Assembly: GCA_016125075.1 (NCBI GenBank)
Contig: WGMO01000014.1
Coordinates: 124,001-188,000, forward strand
Direction of reading: 5' to 3'
DNA length: 64,000 nucleotides
From: Terrimonas sp.
GTDB taxonomy: Bacteria > Bacteroidota > Bacteroidia > Chitinophagales > Chitinophagaceae
Position numbers and translations under genes: made by a program. The notes beneath the pieces were generated by a model. That model worked only from the letters and a program-made list of their open reading frames with translations, ran no database searches and was not told where the DNA came from. Below, one piece after another: positions 9,291 through 17,709 of this stretch. The first letter of the stretch is position 1; every line of letters begins with the position of its first letter.

Positions 9291-9298
9291 CAAAGGTA
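9291..9298 (-). promoter_or_regulatory. Possible -7 box (TACCTTTG) for the E2 gene
   Basis: A perfect TAnnTTTG octamer on the minus strand, about 110 bases upstream of the E2 start in a 226-base gene-free gap. I see no strong -33 partner. The rest of the 9183-9408 gap shows nothing I can name. Confidence 0.4.
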
Positions 9299-9408
9299 AT
9301 TATTTCTCCAGAAACCTTACGATTGTTAGTGTACGAGCAAATATTTATAGAAATGTAATAGTGTGTTAGCCTTTTTTGGCCATTGACCCGGGGATAATAT
9401 TTTTCCTA

Positions 9409-10674
9409 TTATAGTTGTTCCGGAACATCAAGAATGAATTTTCGTAACAGGTTCATGGCATTTTGTGCTGTCATTTCTATATTCCGCTCCCGGTTGAACC
9501 TGAAATGAAACTGTTTCGTTACCAGTTTTTCTTTGCTGCCGGCAGCCACCCATACGGTGCCTACCGGTTTTTCGGGGGTGCCGCCATCAGGACCCATGAT
9601 ACCCGATGTTGCTACCGCATAATCAACATGGAGAGCATGGATTACCCCGTTCAACATCTGTTTTACGGTTTCCTCACTGACTGCTCCTGCCGATTGAAGT
9701 GTTTCGGTTGATACGCCCAGCAGGTTTTGTTTTACTTCATTGGCATAACTGACGATGCTTCCTTTAAAATAGGCGGATGAACCCGGGATAGATGTGATCA
9801 GGTGTGCAATATACCCCCCGGTGCAACTTTCGGCGGTGGCCATGGTTTTTCCTTTTGCCTGTAAGAGGATACCCAGCATTTCCTCCAGTCCTTTGTCTTC
9901 ATCGGCAACAAGTATATCCCTTACCAGGAACTTGAGTTTTTCAAATTCAGCTTGCAAACTGCTTTCCAGTTTTTCTTTGTCAAAGCCACTGGTGGTAAGC
10001 CGCAGCCTTACCATACCATAGTTCGGCAGGTAGGCAAGCTTGATAGAGGGGGGTAGTAAGGATTCGAAATCCTTTATCATTTCTGCGATCATGGATTCTC
10101 CCATACCGGCCGTAAAGGCCGTTCTGTGCAGGATAAAGGGTAGTGTAAAATGGGTTTTGAGCCTGGGAAGGACCTCCTGCAGCATCAGGCCCTTCATTTC
10201 ATGGGGCACCCCTGGCAGGGAAATAAAAACCTTTTTATCCTTTTCGAACCACATCCCGGGAGCTGTTCCTCTTTCGTTATGGAGAACAGTACAGGTGTCC
10301 GGCACTTCTGCCTGTTTGATATTCCGTTCTAACAAAGGCCCGGGTCTGCGGAATACTTTTTCAAAAAGTGACTTGATATGGGTCAGCACTTTTTCATCCA
10401 GCACCAGCTTTCCATTAAAATATTTACACAATAATGGTTTGGTAATATCATCGGCCGTAGGACCCAGGCCACCGGTAATGAAAATGATGTCAGCTCTTTG
10501 GCTTTCTTCATCCAATGCATCCCAGATATCATCCCAAACATCCCCGACAGCTACCCGGTGTTTAACCCAGATGCCTGCCTTATTCAATTCCTGCGCCATC
10601 CAGGCACTGTTGGTGTCGATGGTCTGGCCAATCAGGAGTTCGTCGCCAATCGTAATGATCGATGCATTCACCAT
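9409..10674 (-). CDS. cinA: CinA family protein (NMN deamidase / ADP-ribose pyrophosphatase type)
   Basis: A 421-residue, two-domain protein. The N-terminal MoCF-like domain (about 3-170) starts ASIITIGDELLIGQTIDTNS and contains FITGGLGPTADD. The C-terminal CinA amidohydrolase domain (about 255-415) contains ATAESCTGGYIAHLI with the catalytic Ser-Cys region, plus ATSGIMGPDGGTPEKPVG. The C-terminal domain of this family deamidates nicotinamide mononucleotide in NAD recycling, and the N-terminal domain hydrolyses ADP-ribose. Length and motif order match full-length CinA. The older competence-related name does not imply transformation here, since no competence gene is adjacent. Confidence 0.9.
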   Translation of the reverse strand: MVNASIITIGDELLIGQTIDTNSAWMAQELNKAGIWVKHRVAVGDVWDDIWDALDEESQRADIIFITGGLGPTADDITKPLLCKYFNGKLVLDEKVLTHIKSLFEKVFRRPGPLLERNIKQAEVPDTCTVLHNERGTAPGMWFEKDKKVFISLPGVPHEMKGLMLQEVLPRLKTHFTLPFILHRTAFTAGMGESMIAEMIKDFESLLPPSIKLAYLPNYGMVRLRLTTSGFDKEKLESSLQAEFEKLKFLVRDILVADEDKGLEEMLGILLQAKGKTMATAESCTGGYIAHLITSIPGSSAYFKGSIVSYANEVKQNLLGVSTETLQSAGAVSEETVKQMLNGVIHALHVDYAVATSGIMGPDGGTPEKPVGTVWVAAGSKEKLVTKQFHFRFNRERNIEMTAQNAMNLLRKFILDVPEQL

Positions 10675-10723
10675 GGATAAATGAGTTGTGAAAAGTTTAA
10701 AAGAAAAACCAGTAATTTGAACG

Positions 10724-10731
10724 CAAAGTTA
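10724..10731 (-). promoter_or_regulatory. Possible -7 box (TAACTTTG) for cinA
   Basis: A perfect TAnnTTTG octamer on the minus strand 50 bases before the cinA start, in the 70-base divergent gap with dacB. No clear -33 partner. Confidence 0.35.
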
Positions 10732-10744
10732 TAAACCGCAGGAT

Positions 10745-12151
10745 ATGAAAAAAGTTTTATTGCCGCTCTTCTGTTTTCATTTATCCTATTGTGCAATGGG
10801 TCAGACCGTGACGCAAAAATTGCAGGCAGCCTGGAAACAATTTGAAAATGATCCGCAATTAAGCCATGCTATCAGTTCCCTCTATGTGGTGGATGCCACA
10901 ACAGGCGGGGTGCTGTTTGACAGGAACGGGCAGACGGGTCTTGCCCCGGCCTCCACGCAAAAGATCATTACTGCAGCAGCTGCCTATGCGTTGTTGGGCA
11001 AGGATTACCGGTATAAAACAGAGCTGCGTTACAATGGACAATTGACGGATGGTTTTTTGATTGGGGATCTTTTCATAACAGGAAAAGGGGACCCCACCCT
11101 GGGCAGCTGGCGATGGGACCGGACAAATGCCGAAAAGGTTATCGGTGATTTTACCGGGGCCATGCAACGGGCCGGCATCCGTTCCATGAAAGGTCATGTG
11201 TACGTTGATATTTCAGAATGGGAAGATCAATCGGTCAATGACAGGTGGATATGGCAGGATATTGGCAATTATTATGGTTCGGGTATCAGTGCCCTGCCCT
11301 GGAGGGAAAATCAATTCGATATTCATCTGCGTTCAGGCGACAAAGTGGGTGACCTGGTCAGCATCCGGTATACTGTCCCCACAGTAGTTTATTTCAATGA
11401 ATATACATCTGCGTTGACATCCGGGCCGCCCGGATCAGGGGATCAGGCTTATGCTTATATCGCACCCCGGGTGTTGCGGGGCACCATCCCGGTGAAGGAG
11501 AACGATTTTGTGATCGGCGTCTCTTTGATCAATGGTCCTGTGCAACTGGCCTGGAGTATCACGGACAGCCTGAAAAAAATGGGTTTTGGCGATCAGGTGC
11601 TTCCCACGGTCATTAACCAGGAAAATAAGGAGGCAATGGGGAAGATTGACAAAGGTGATCCAGTTTTGTATACAGCCGTATCTCCCTCCCTTGATACCAT
11701 CATCTATTGGCTGAATAAGAAAAGTATTAATCTCTATGCCGAGGCATTATTAAAGACCATGGCGTTTGAGAAGAAAGGCTTTGGTACTACGGAAAACGGG
11801 ATAAACACCGTGAAAGATTTCTGGAAAGGGCAGGGGATCGACCCCGGCGAACTGAATATCTATGATGGTTCCGGGTTATCGCCCATGAACCGGGTTACAA
11901 CACATGCCCAGGTTCAGGTGCTGCAATATGCCCGGAAGCAGGAATGGTACAGTTCTTTTGTTCATTCATTGCCTGAATACAATGGCATGAGCATGAAAAG
12001 CGGTACCATTGGGGATGTAAAGGCCTTTACTGGTATACAAAAGGCCAAAAACGGGAGGGAGTACCTGTTTTCTTTTATTGTCAATAATTATAACGGGTCA
12101 TCTTCAGCACTGGTAGGAAAAATGTATAAAGTACTGAACAATTTAAAATAA
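10745..12151 (+). CDS. dacB: D-Ala-D-Ala carboxypeptidase/endopeptidase (PBP4, S13)
   Basis: A 468-residue low-molecular-weight penicillin-binding protein with a signal peptide (to about residue 20, AMGQ). The three active-site motifs are present: S70-T-Q-K73 (SxxK, in APASTQK), S327-I-N329 (SxN) and K418-S-G-T (KTG box). A large insertion lies between SxxK and SxN, as in the S13 family. The enzyme trims D-Ala from peptidoglycan stem peptides and cleaves crosslinks in the periplasm. Length matches E. coli PBP4 (about 477). It is divergent from cinA and followed 47 bases later by the DUF6526-like gene. Confidence 0.92.
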   Translation: MKKVLLPLFCFHLSYCAMGQTVTQKLQAAWKQFENDPQLSHAISSLYVVDATTGGVLFDRNGQTGLAPASTQKIITAAAAYALLGKDYRYKTELRYNGQLTDGFLIGDLFITGKGDPTLGSWRWDRTNAEKVIGDFTGAMQRAGIRSMKGHVYVDISEWEDQSVNDRWIWQDIGNYYGSGISALPWRENQFDIHLRSGDKVGDLVSIRYTVPTVVYFNEYTSALTSGPPGSGDQAYAYIAPRVLRGTIPVKENDFVIGVSLINGPVQLAWSITDSLKKMGFGDQVLPTVINQENKEAMGKIDKGDPVLYTAVSPSLDTIIYWLNKKSINLYAEALLKTMAFEKKGFGTTENGINTVKDFWKGQGIDPGELNIYDGSGLSPMNRVTTHAQVQVLQYARKQEWYSSFVHSLPEYNGMSMKSGTIGDVKAFTGIQKAKNGREYLFSFIVNNYNGSSSALVGKMYKVLNNLK

Positions 12152-12198
12152 GAACGCAGGCTGATCGTCCTACAACTACAACCATCAATATTAAATGT

Positions 12199-12627
12199 AT
12201 GCAGCAACAAAATTTCAGCAATCACAGAAGATATATCACATTATGGCATGTCGTGACCGGTTTGGCCGTCATCGCCCTGATCGGCGGCAGTATTGTAAAC
12301 CTGTTCCATGCCGACGCTGCCACACATTATGGAGCAGCCCTGCTGGTACTGATATCCTTAGTACTGGCCAGTATATTCTGGTATGCCCGCTCATTTGCCC
12401 TCCGGGCCCAGGACAGGGCGATCAGGGCAGAGGAAAATTTCCGGCATTTTGTGCTCACCGGCCAGCCCCTCGATAAAACACTGAGGATGTCCCAGATCAT
12501 TGCCTTACGGTTTGCCTCAGACGAAGAATTGCCTGAATTGGCAAAAAAAGCAGTCGCTGAAAAGATGGGGAACCGGGCCATCAAGGAAGCCATCCGGCAA
12601 TGGAAGGCGGATCATCACCGGGTCTGA
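12199..12627 (+). CDS. Two-TM membrane protein, DUF6526-like
   Basis: A 142-residue protein. Two hydrophobic segments (about 18-38 and 46-66, with WHVVTGLAVIALIGG and LLVLISLVLASIFWYA) are followed by a charged cytoplasmic tail with LRAQDRAIRAEENFRHFVLTG and LRFASDEELPELA. This tail pattern matches what I recall of the DUF6526 family, common in Bacteroidota and of unknown function. Its 3' end overlaps the convergent site-2 protease gene by 13 bases. Confidence 0.7.
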   Translation: MQQQNFSNHRRYITLWHVVTGLAVIALIGGSIVNLFHADAATHYGAALLVLISLVLASIFWYARSFALRAQDRAIRAEENFRHFVLTGQPLDKTLRMSQIIALRFASDEELPELAKKAVAEKMGNRAIKEAIRQWKADHHRV

Positions 12628-13619
12628 AAAATATTCATGGGCATATTGAGTAAAAAAGGGCTGTAGAAACAGGCCACCCACACCAGGATCACAATGATCT
12701 TCCCGGCGATACCCAGGTCCATGGTGATCAATCGCTGCAGCAAACCCTGTAGCGTATAGATCACCTTGTCTTCCCTGGCATCATAAACATAAGGTGGGGC
12801 AGGGGGTATATCCCTGAGGTCCGGGTGATATTGAATCAGTATATTTCTGGTTTCCCAGTATTCCTGGTCGCCGATGTCTTCATATGCCTTATTGAGATCG
12901 GCCCCTGCCTGTTCGATCTTTCTGATGATATGGTCATTGTCAATTTCCTGTTTCAACCGCATCAGGATTGTAACGGGGAAATACAGTAACAGGTAAAAGA
13001 TGAAATTAGGATAAAAGAACTTCCAGGAGACCCAGGCCATGGCCAATGCAGAAAGTAATACAAATGACCGGCTGATGATATGGTGTTCGTCCAGGAAAAG
13101 GCGGTTTAAGATCTGGCCACCATCCAGTGGATAAATGGGCAAGAGGTTGAGCAGGTTCAGGAACAGGAGTAAGATGGCAGTATTTTCCAAAAGGGGTTGC
13201 TGGTAATGCTGGTTGACCAGGTGCAGGAATATGCCCAGCAGGATACCCGGCAGAGGGCCCGCTAAAAGTATGATGATCGATTGACGTTGGGAGACCTCCT
13301 GTTTGGTACCTGATGCATAGGCCCCCAGCAAGGGGATAAAGAAGATGCCCAGTTCCTTATATTTAAATAATTTCATGGCGGTGAAATGCCCAAGCTCATG
13401 AAAGATCACAATTGCAGTAATGATCAACAATAAGGTCAGATCTCTGAATACGACATATCCGAATGCCAGGTAAAGCGCCAGCGAGGCAGCCGACTTCAGC
13501 CAGACATTGGTTTTTTTTACATCCAGTTCGGGACGGGAGGGATAAATTACGGGATCGCCGGAACCACTGGGTTGGTGGTCCTGCTCCTGCGATCGAAAAG
13601 GCTGTTGTAAATTATCCAT
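12615..13619 (-). CDS. Site-2 protease (M50) family membrane metalloprotease
   Basis: A polytopic protein of 334 residues from the ATG at 13619. The zinc-binding motif is HELGH in IVIFHELGHFTAM within a membrane segment. The second metal site is in the NLLPIYPLDGGQ segment, the LDG motif of M50 peptidases. These cleave substrates within the membrane, often anti-sigma factors. No PDZ domain is evident. A further ATG at 13646 would extend it by nine residues into the thioesterase gene. I prefer 13619, which leaves a short gap after the thioesterase stop at 13627. It is probably cotranscribed with the thioesterase and DoxX genes. Confidence 0.82.
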   Translation of the reverse strand: MDNLQQPFRSQEQDHQPSGSGDPVIYPSRPELDVKKTNVWLKSAASLALYLAFGYVVFRDLTLLLIITAIVIFHELGHFTAMKLFKYKELGIFFIPLLGAYASGTKQEVSQRQSIIILLAGPLPGILLGIFLHLVNQHYQQPLLENTAILLLFLNLLNLLPIYPLDGGQILNRLFLDEHHIISRSFVLLSALAMAWVSWKFFYPNFIFYLLLYFPVTILMRLKQEIDNDHIIRKIEQAGADLNKAYEDIGDQEYWETRNILIQYHPDLRDIPPAPPYVYDAREDKVIYTLQGLLQRLITMDLGIAGKIIVILVWVACFYSPFLLNMPMNIFQTR

Positions 13620-13626
13620 GTAAGGT

Positions 13627-14037
13627 TTATTGAAAATATTTTTCAAGTTGTTGACGAAGTGATTCCGGCATGGTACTGCGATGCCCGGTTGTTTTATCCA
13701 TAAAATAAAGGATGATCCTGCCGGTCGTTAAAAGTTGTTCTTTTTCATTATACACTTCATGGTGAAATTCAATTTTATGATGAAGCGGTAATTCTTTAAG
13801 CATGGTTTTTACAGTTACCAGTTCATCATAACGGGCGGGCCTGAGAAAACGGGCATGGACATCAATGACAGGCATGATGATGCCCATCTTTTCCATATCG
13901 GCATAGGTTAACCCCATTTCCCTGATCGCTTCCGCCCTGGCGTATTCAAACCAGGCGAAATAATTGCCATGGTATACGACCCCCATCTGGTCGGTTTCCG
14001 CATAGCGTACCCTTATGGTCGTGGATGATATGAACAT
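13627..14037 (-). CDS. Acyl-CoA thioesterase, YbgC/4HBT hotdog family
   Basis: A 136-residue single hotdog-fold protein. The segment RVRYAETDQMGVVYHGNYFAWFE holds the family signature with the catalytic Asp of TDQMG and the HGNY loop. Such enzymes hydrolyse short- or medium-chain acyl-CoA or acyl-ACP thioesters in the cytoplasm. Its start overlaps the DoxX stop by one base, so the two are translationally coupled. The partnership with DoxX and the membrane protease gives no clear pathway. Confidence 0.88.
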   Translation of the reverse strand: MFISSTTIRVRYAETDQMGVVYHGNYFAWFEYARAEAIREMGLTYADMEKMGIIMPVIDVHARFLRPARYDELVTVKTMLKELPLHHKIEFHHEVYNEKEQLLTTGRIILYFMDKTTGHRSTMPESLRQQLEKYFQ

Positions 14038-14444
14038 TATTTACCCAATAGTTTATCCAAACTCAGCTTGCCGGGACCCAGTAATAAGAGAACAAGATAA
14101 CCGGTAAAAAAGAGTGCCAAAGTTTCACCCCTGCCCCCTGTTTGGCCCTTATAAACTAAAAAGAGGGTCAATAGGGTAGCGATGATCAATGCCAGACTGC
14201 AATATCTTGTGAACAGCCCCAGTAAAATAAAAACAGAACAAAAGAATTCTGCAAAAATGATGTAGACCCCTAAAAGGTAAGCTACCCAGCCTGTTTGTCC
14301 CATGAACCCTGATTGGTAACCCGAAAAATGCAATAGCCTGTCATATCCATGGGGCAGCATCATCCATCCCAGGGATATCCTCAAAACCAACATGGATAAC
14401 TGAAAGGAGGTGTCGGAATATTTTGTGCTCAACAGTTTCTTCAT
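14037..14444 (-). CDS. DoxX family membrane protein
   Basis: A 135-residue protein with four hydrophobic segments. It has the DoxX pattern: LVLRISLGWMMLPHGYDRLL near the N terminus, then AEFFCSVFILLGLFTRY, and a C-terminal GPGKLSLD. DoxX-type proteins are inner-membrane proteins of uncertain role, some linked to quinone or thiol redox chemistry. It is the first gene of a three-gene minus-strand set with the thioesterase and the site-2 protease. The 202-base gap up to the TPR gene at 14647 is AT-rich and shows no gene. Confidence 0.85.
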   Translation of the reverse strand: MKKLLSTKYSDTSFQLSMLVLRISLGWMMLPHGYDRLLHFSGYQSGFMGQTGWVAYLLGVYIIFAEFFCSVFILLGLFTRYCSLALIIATLLTLFLVYKGQTGGRGETLALFFTGYLVLLLLGPGKLSLDKLLGK

Positions 14445-14646
14445 CCGGCTTTTATTAACGTTTTATGTGCAATGATAAGAAAAAGCAAATTCTGATTCAA
14501 TGCCAGGTGTCCGTTTCACCAAATATTTGTTAAATCCTTACAAATAAATCACTTATCCACACTTGTTTGGAACGATGTTTGGCTGAGGTGAAAATAATAT
14601 GAATATTTACAACGTTTATCCAGATATCGGTTAAAGGACACCCAAT

Positions 14647-17600
14647 ATGAAATATTTCTTTCTTTTTTTTGCGGCCATTTCTATTGGCCATTACGCTCCT
14701 GCACAACAAACGGCTATCAACAATGATCCTGCTGAAAAATTCAATTTGGCTAAAGATCTTTTCCAAAAAGAGCAGTATAGCCTGGCCTATCCTCTTTTAA
14801 AGGAGTTGCAGCAATCAGTAACCGAAACTGATAAGGCCAATCATGCACTGGAATCGCAGGAAATTGAATATTACACCACTGTTTGCGGTTTAAAGCAGAA
14901 TGAGGAGCAGGCCGTACTCAGGGCCACTGATTTTATCGACCTCCAAAAGAACAATACCCGTGTGCAGCAGATGGAATTCCACCTGGCAGAATATTATTTC
15001 AGGAAGGAGGATTTTGCCAAAGCTGTTCAATTGTATGAACAAACCGGGATTGCCAACCTGAGCAACAGGGAAATAGCCGATATGAAATTTCACCAGGGTT
15101 ACAGTTATTTTACCCTTCAGCGCTTTACGCAGGCCAAACCATTATTCAATGCGATCAGGGTGATGAAGGATGACCCGAATTATATAGATGCCAACTATTA
15201 CTATGGCTTCCTGGCTTTCAGGGACAAGAATTACAATGATGCTTTACAAAGCTTCAGGATTGTGGAAAATGAAAAGCAATATGACCGGGTTGTGCCTTAT
15301 TATATTGCGCAGATCTATTTTATTCAGGGCAGAAAGGATGAGGCGCTTGCATATGCCGAAAGTAAAATAAAAACGGGTGCTACCCAGTACTATGACCTGG
15401 ACCTGAAACAGCTCCTGGGGCATGCTTATTTTGAAAAGAAGGAATATGGAAAGGCCTTACCCTACCTGGAAGACTATGTCGGTAAATCCGGAAAGGTCAC
15501 CCGGGAAAATCTCTACGAATTATCATATGCCTATTACCAGGCAAAAAATTACCCAAAGGCGATTGAAGGGTTCAAACAACTGAGCGGCAAGGATGACTCG
15601 CTGAGCCAGCATGCCATGTACCTGCTGGGGGATGCTTACCTGAAAACGGGTGAAAAAGCCAATGCCCGGAATGCATTTCTGTTTTGTGCGGCCAATAGCA
15701 GTAACCCGACGCAAAAGGAGATTTCCAAGTACCAGTATGCAAAACTTTCCTATGAACTGGGTTTCCAGGATGAAGCCTTAAAAAGTCTCCAGGCTTTCTT
15801 ACAGGAATATCCTTCATCCGGTTACAATGCAGAAGCAAGGGAATTGCTGGTTGGTGTTTTAGCCAATACCAATAATTACCGGGAAGCATTGTCCCTGCTC
15901 GAGGGGATTTCCAGCCCTTCGGCCAATGCCAAAAGGTATTATGCGCAGATCTTATACGGGCGTGCCACCGAGCTGATCAATGACGGCAGGCTGGCAGAAG
16001 CTGATGCCTTGTTGAATAAAGCCCTGAAAGATCCTAATAACAGCAGGGTCCTCCCATTTATCAATTTTTGGAAAGGAGAGATCGCTTATCGGAACAATGA
16101 TCTTGATAATGCCATTCGCTATTATAATGCATATAAAGATGCAGGTTCCCCGGTAAACGGGGAAGCCAATGCCAATACCGTTCGGTACAACCTGGGGTAT
16201 TGTTACCTGCGAAAGGAAAATTATCCTGTTGCACTCCAGTTCTTCGAACCCCTGGGAAGAAACCCGGCGCTGAATTCAGACCAGCTTACCCAGGATGCTT
16301 ACCTGCGTACGGCAGACTGTTATTACATGGACCGCAATTATACAAAGGCAAAACCCATGTATGATAATATTGTCAGGTTTTCCTGGCCGGAAGAGGATTA
16401 TGCCACTTTTCAGCTGGCGATGCTGGCCGGGGTTAAGAATGCTTCGGAAAAGATAAGACTGATGAATAACCTGACGAGGAAATTCCCTTCCTCCCCATTG
16501 GTAGATGATGCCAATATGGAAGTGGCCAATGCTTACCTGGCTGATGAAAAATTCAGTGAAGCTATCCCTTACCTGGATAAACTGATCAACGGCAACGATA
16601 ATAATTATAAACCCCAGGCCTATCTCAAATCAGGGACCGCTTATTATAATATCAATAATAACAATGAGGCGCTGAATCGCTATAAAAAACTGGTTACCAT
16701 CTATCCCAATACCCAGGAGGCAGATGATGCTATTTATAATATCAGGATGATTTACGTGGAAGAGGCTAAACCGGATGAATTTGCAGGTTTCATGCGCCAG
16801 GCAGGAAGACCTTTGAGTGTGAGTACCGAAGATTCATTGACCTGGGCGGCAGCCGAGTTACAGTACCAGAATGGAAATAAGGAAGCTGCCCTGAATGCGT
16901 TTAATGCCTACCTCCAAAAATTTCCCGGTGGAGCCAATACACTGGATGCCCATTTTTATACCGCTGAAATTTATGCAGGTCGTAAAGAATGGGACAAAGC
17001 ATTGCAGGGTTATACTTATGCTGCTGAAAAAGCACCCAATAAATTTGCAGAAGCCAGTGTGCTGCAGGCGGCAAGGATTTATTTCTTCGAACAAAAGGAT
17101 TACGGAAAAGCAGCCAACTATTTTGCCCAGTTAAAAAAGATTACCGACAAACAGGAAAACAGGCTGGAAGCCATGAGGGGCCTGCTGCGCTGCCAGTACC
17201 AGCTGCAACAATGGTCTGATGCCCTTGACAATGCCCGTGAACTGGTCAATGAAAAAGGCAGTAGTACTGATGACAAAACCCTGGCCAATATGGCGATTGC
17301 GAAATCGTACCAGGTAAACGGACAGTATGATCTCGCCATTGCCAATTATAAAACCGTTGTCACCCTCAATAAGGCGGCGCTGGCTGCCGAGGCCCGGTAT
17401 GAGATTGCCAATAGTTGGCTGGCGCTCAACAGGCTCAAGGATGCAGAAAAAGCGGCATTCGAAGTGATCAACAAATCGGGGTCCTATGATTATTGGGTGA
17501 CCCGCGCTTATATTTTGCTGGGGGATGTTTTCTTTAAACAGAAAGATTATTTCAATGCTAAGGCCACCTTCCAGAGCATTGTAGATAACAGCCTTAACCC

Positions 17601-17679
17601 TGAATTGAAAACAGAAGCCCAGTCAAAGCTTACAAAAGTGATGGAAGAGGAACAAAAAGAAAGTAAGGTGAACGGATAA
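14647..17679 (+). CDS. Large exported TPR-repeat protein
   Basis: A 1010-residue protein with a signal peptide (MKYFFLFFAAIS to APAQQ). Almost its entire length is helical TPR-like repeats. Repeated cores are easy to see, such as YYFRKEDFAKAVQLYEQ, YFEKKEYGKALPYLE, AYYQAKNYPKAIEGFKQL and YCYLRKENYPVALQFFE. A glutamate-rich C terminus ends EEEQKESKVNG. TPR arrays form protein-binding superhelices, and export suggests a periplasmic scaffold. The next gene, 30 bases on, encodes an outer-membrane barrel, so the two probably work as a unit. I cannot name a specific system. Confidence 0.85.
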   Translation: MKYFFLFFAAISIGHYAPAQQTAINNDPAEKFNLAKDLFQKEQYSLAYPLLKELQQSVTETDKANHALESQEIEYYTTVCGLKQNEEQAVLRATDFIDLQKNNTRVQQMEFHLAEYYFRKEDFAKAVQLYEQTGIANLSNREIADMKFHQGYSYFTLQRFTQAKPLFNAIRVMKDDPNYIDANYYYGFLAFRDKNYNDALQSFRIVENEKQYDRVVPYYIAQIYFIQGRKDEALAYAESKIKTGATQYYDLDLKQLLGHAYFEKKEYGKALPYLEDYVGKSGKVTRENLYELSYAYYQAKNYPKAIEGFKQLSGKDDSLSQHAMYLLGDAYLKTGEKANARNAFLFCAANSSNPTQKEISKYQYAKLSYELGFQDEALKSLQAFLQEYPSSGYNAEARELLVGVLANTNNYREALSLLEGISSPSANAKRYYAQILYGRATELINDGRLAEADALLNKALKDPNNSRVLPFINFWKGEIAYRNNDLDNAIRYYNAYKDAGSPVNGEANANTVRYNLGYCYLRKENYPVALQFFEPLGRNPALNSDQLTQDAYLRTADCYYMDRNYTKAKPMYDNIVRFSWPEEDYATFQLAMLAGVKNASEKIRLMNNLTRKFPSSPLVDDANMEVANAYLADEKFSEAIPYLDKLINGNDNNYKPQAYLKSGTAYYNINNNNEALNRYKKLVTIYPNTQEADDAIYNIRMIYVEEAKPDEFAGFMRQAGRPLSVSTEDSLTWAAAELQYQNGNKEAALNAFNAYLQKFPGGANTLDAHFYTAEIYAGRKEWDKALQGYTYAAEKAPNKFAEASVLQAARIYFFEQKDYGKAANYFAQLKKITDKQENRLEAMRGLLRCQYQLQQWSDALDNARELVNEKGSSTDDKTLANMAIAKSYQVNGQYDLAIANYKTVVTLNKAALAAEARYEIANSWLALNRLKDAEKAAFEVINKSGSYDYWVTRAYILLGDVFFKQKDYFNAKATFQSIVDNSLNPELKTEAQSKLTKVMEEEQKESKVNG

Positions 17680-17709
17680 TACATTCATTAAAAATTTAAG
17701 ATTATATAT

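Noticed and set aside
10040-10684. A 214-codon plus-strand frame opposite cinA
   Set aside because: A shadow of the cinA frame; Ser/Ile-rich translation without recognisable motifs.
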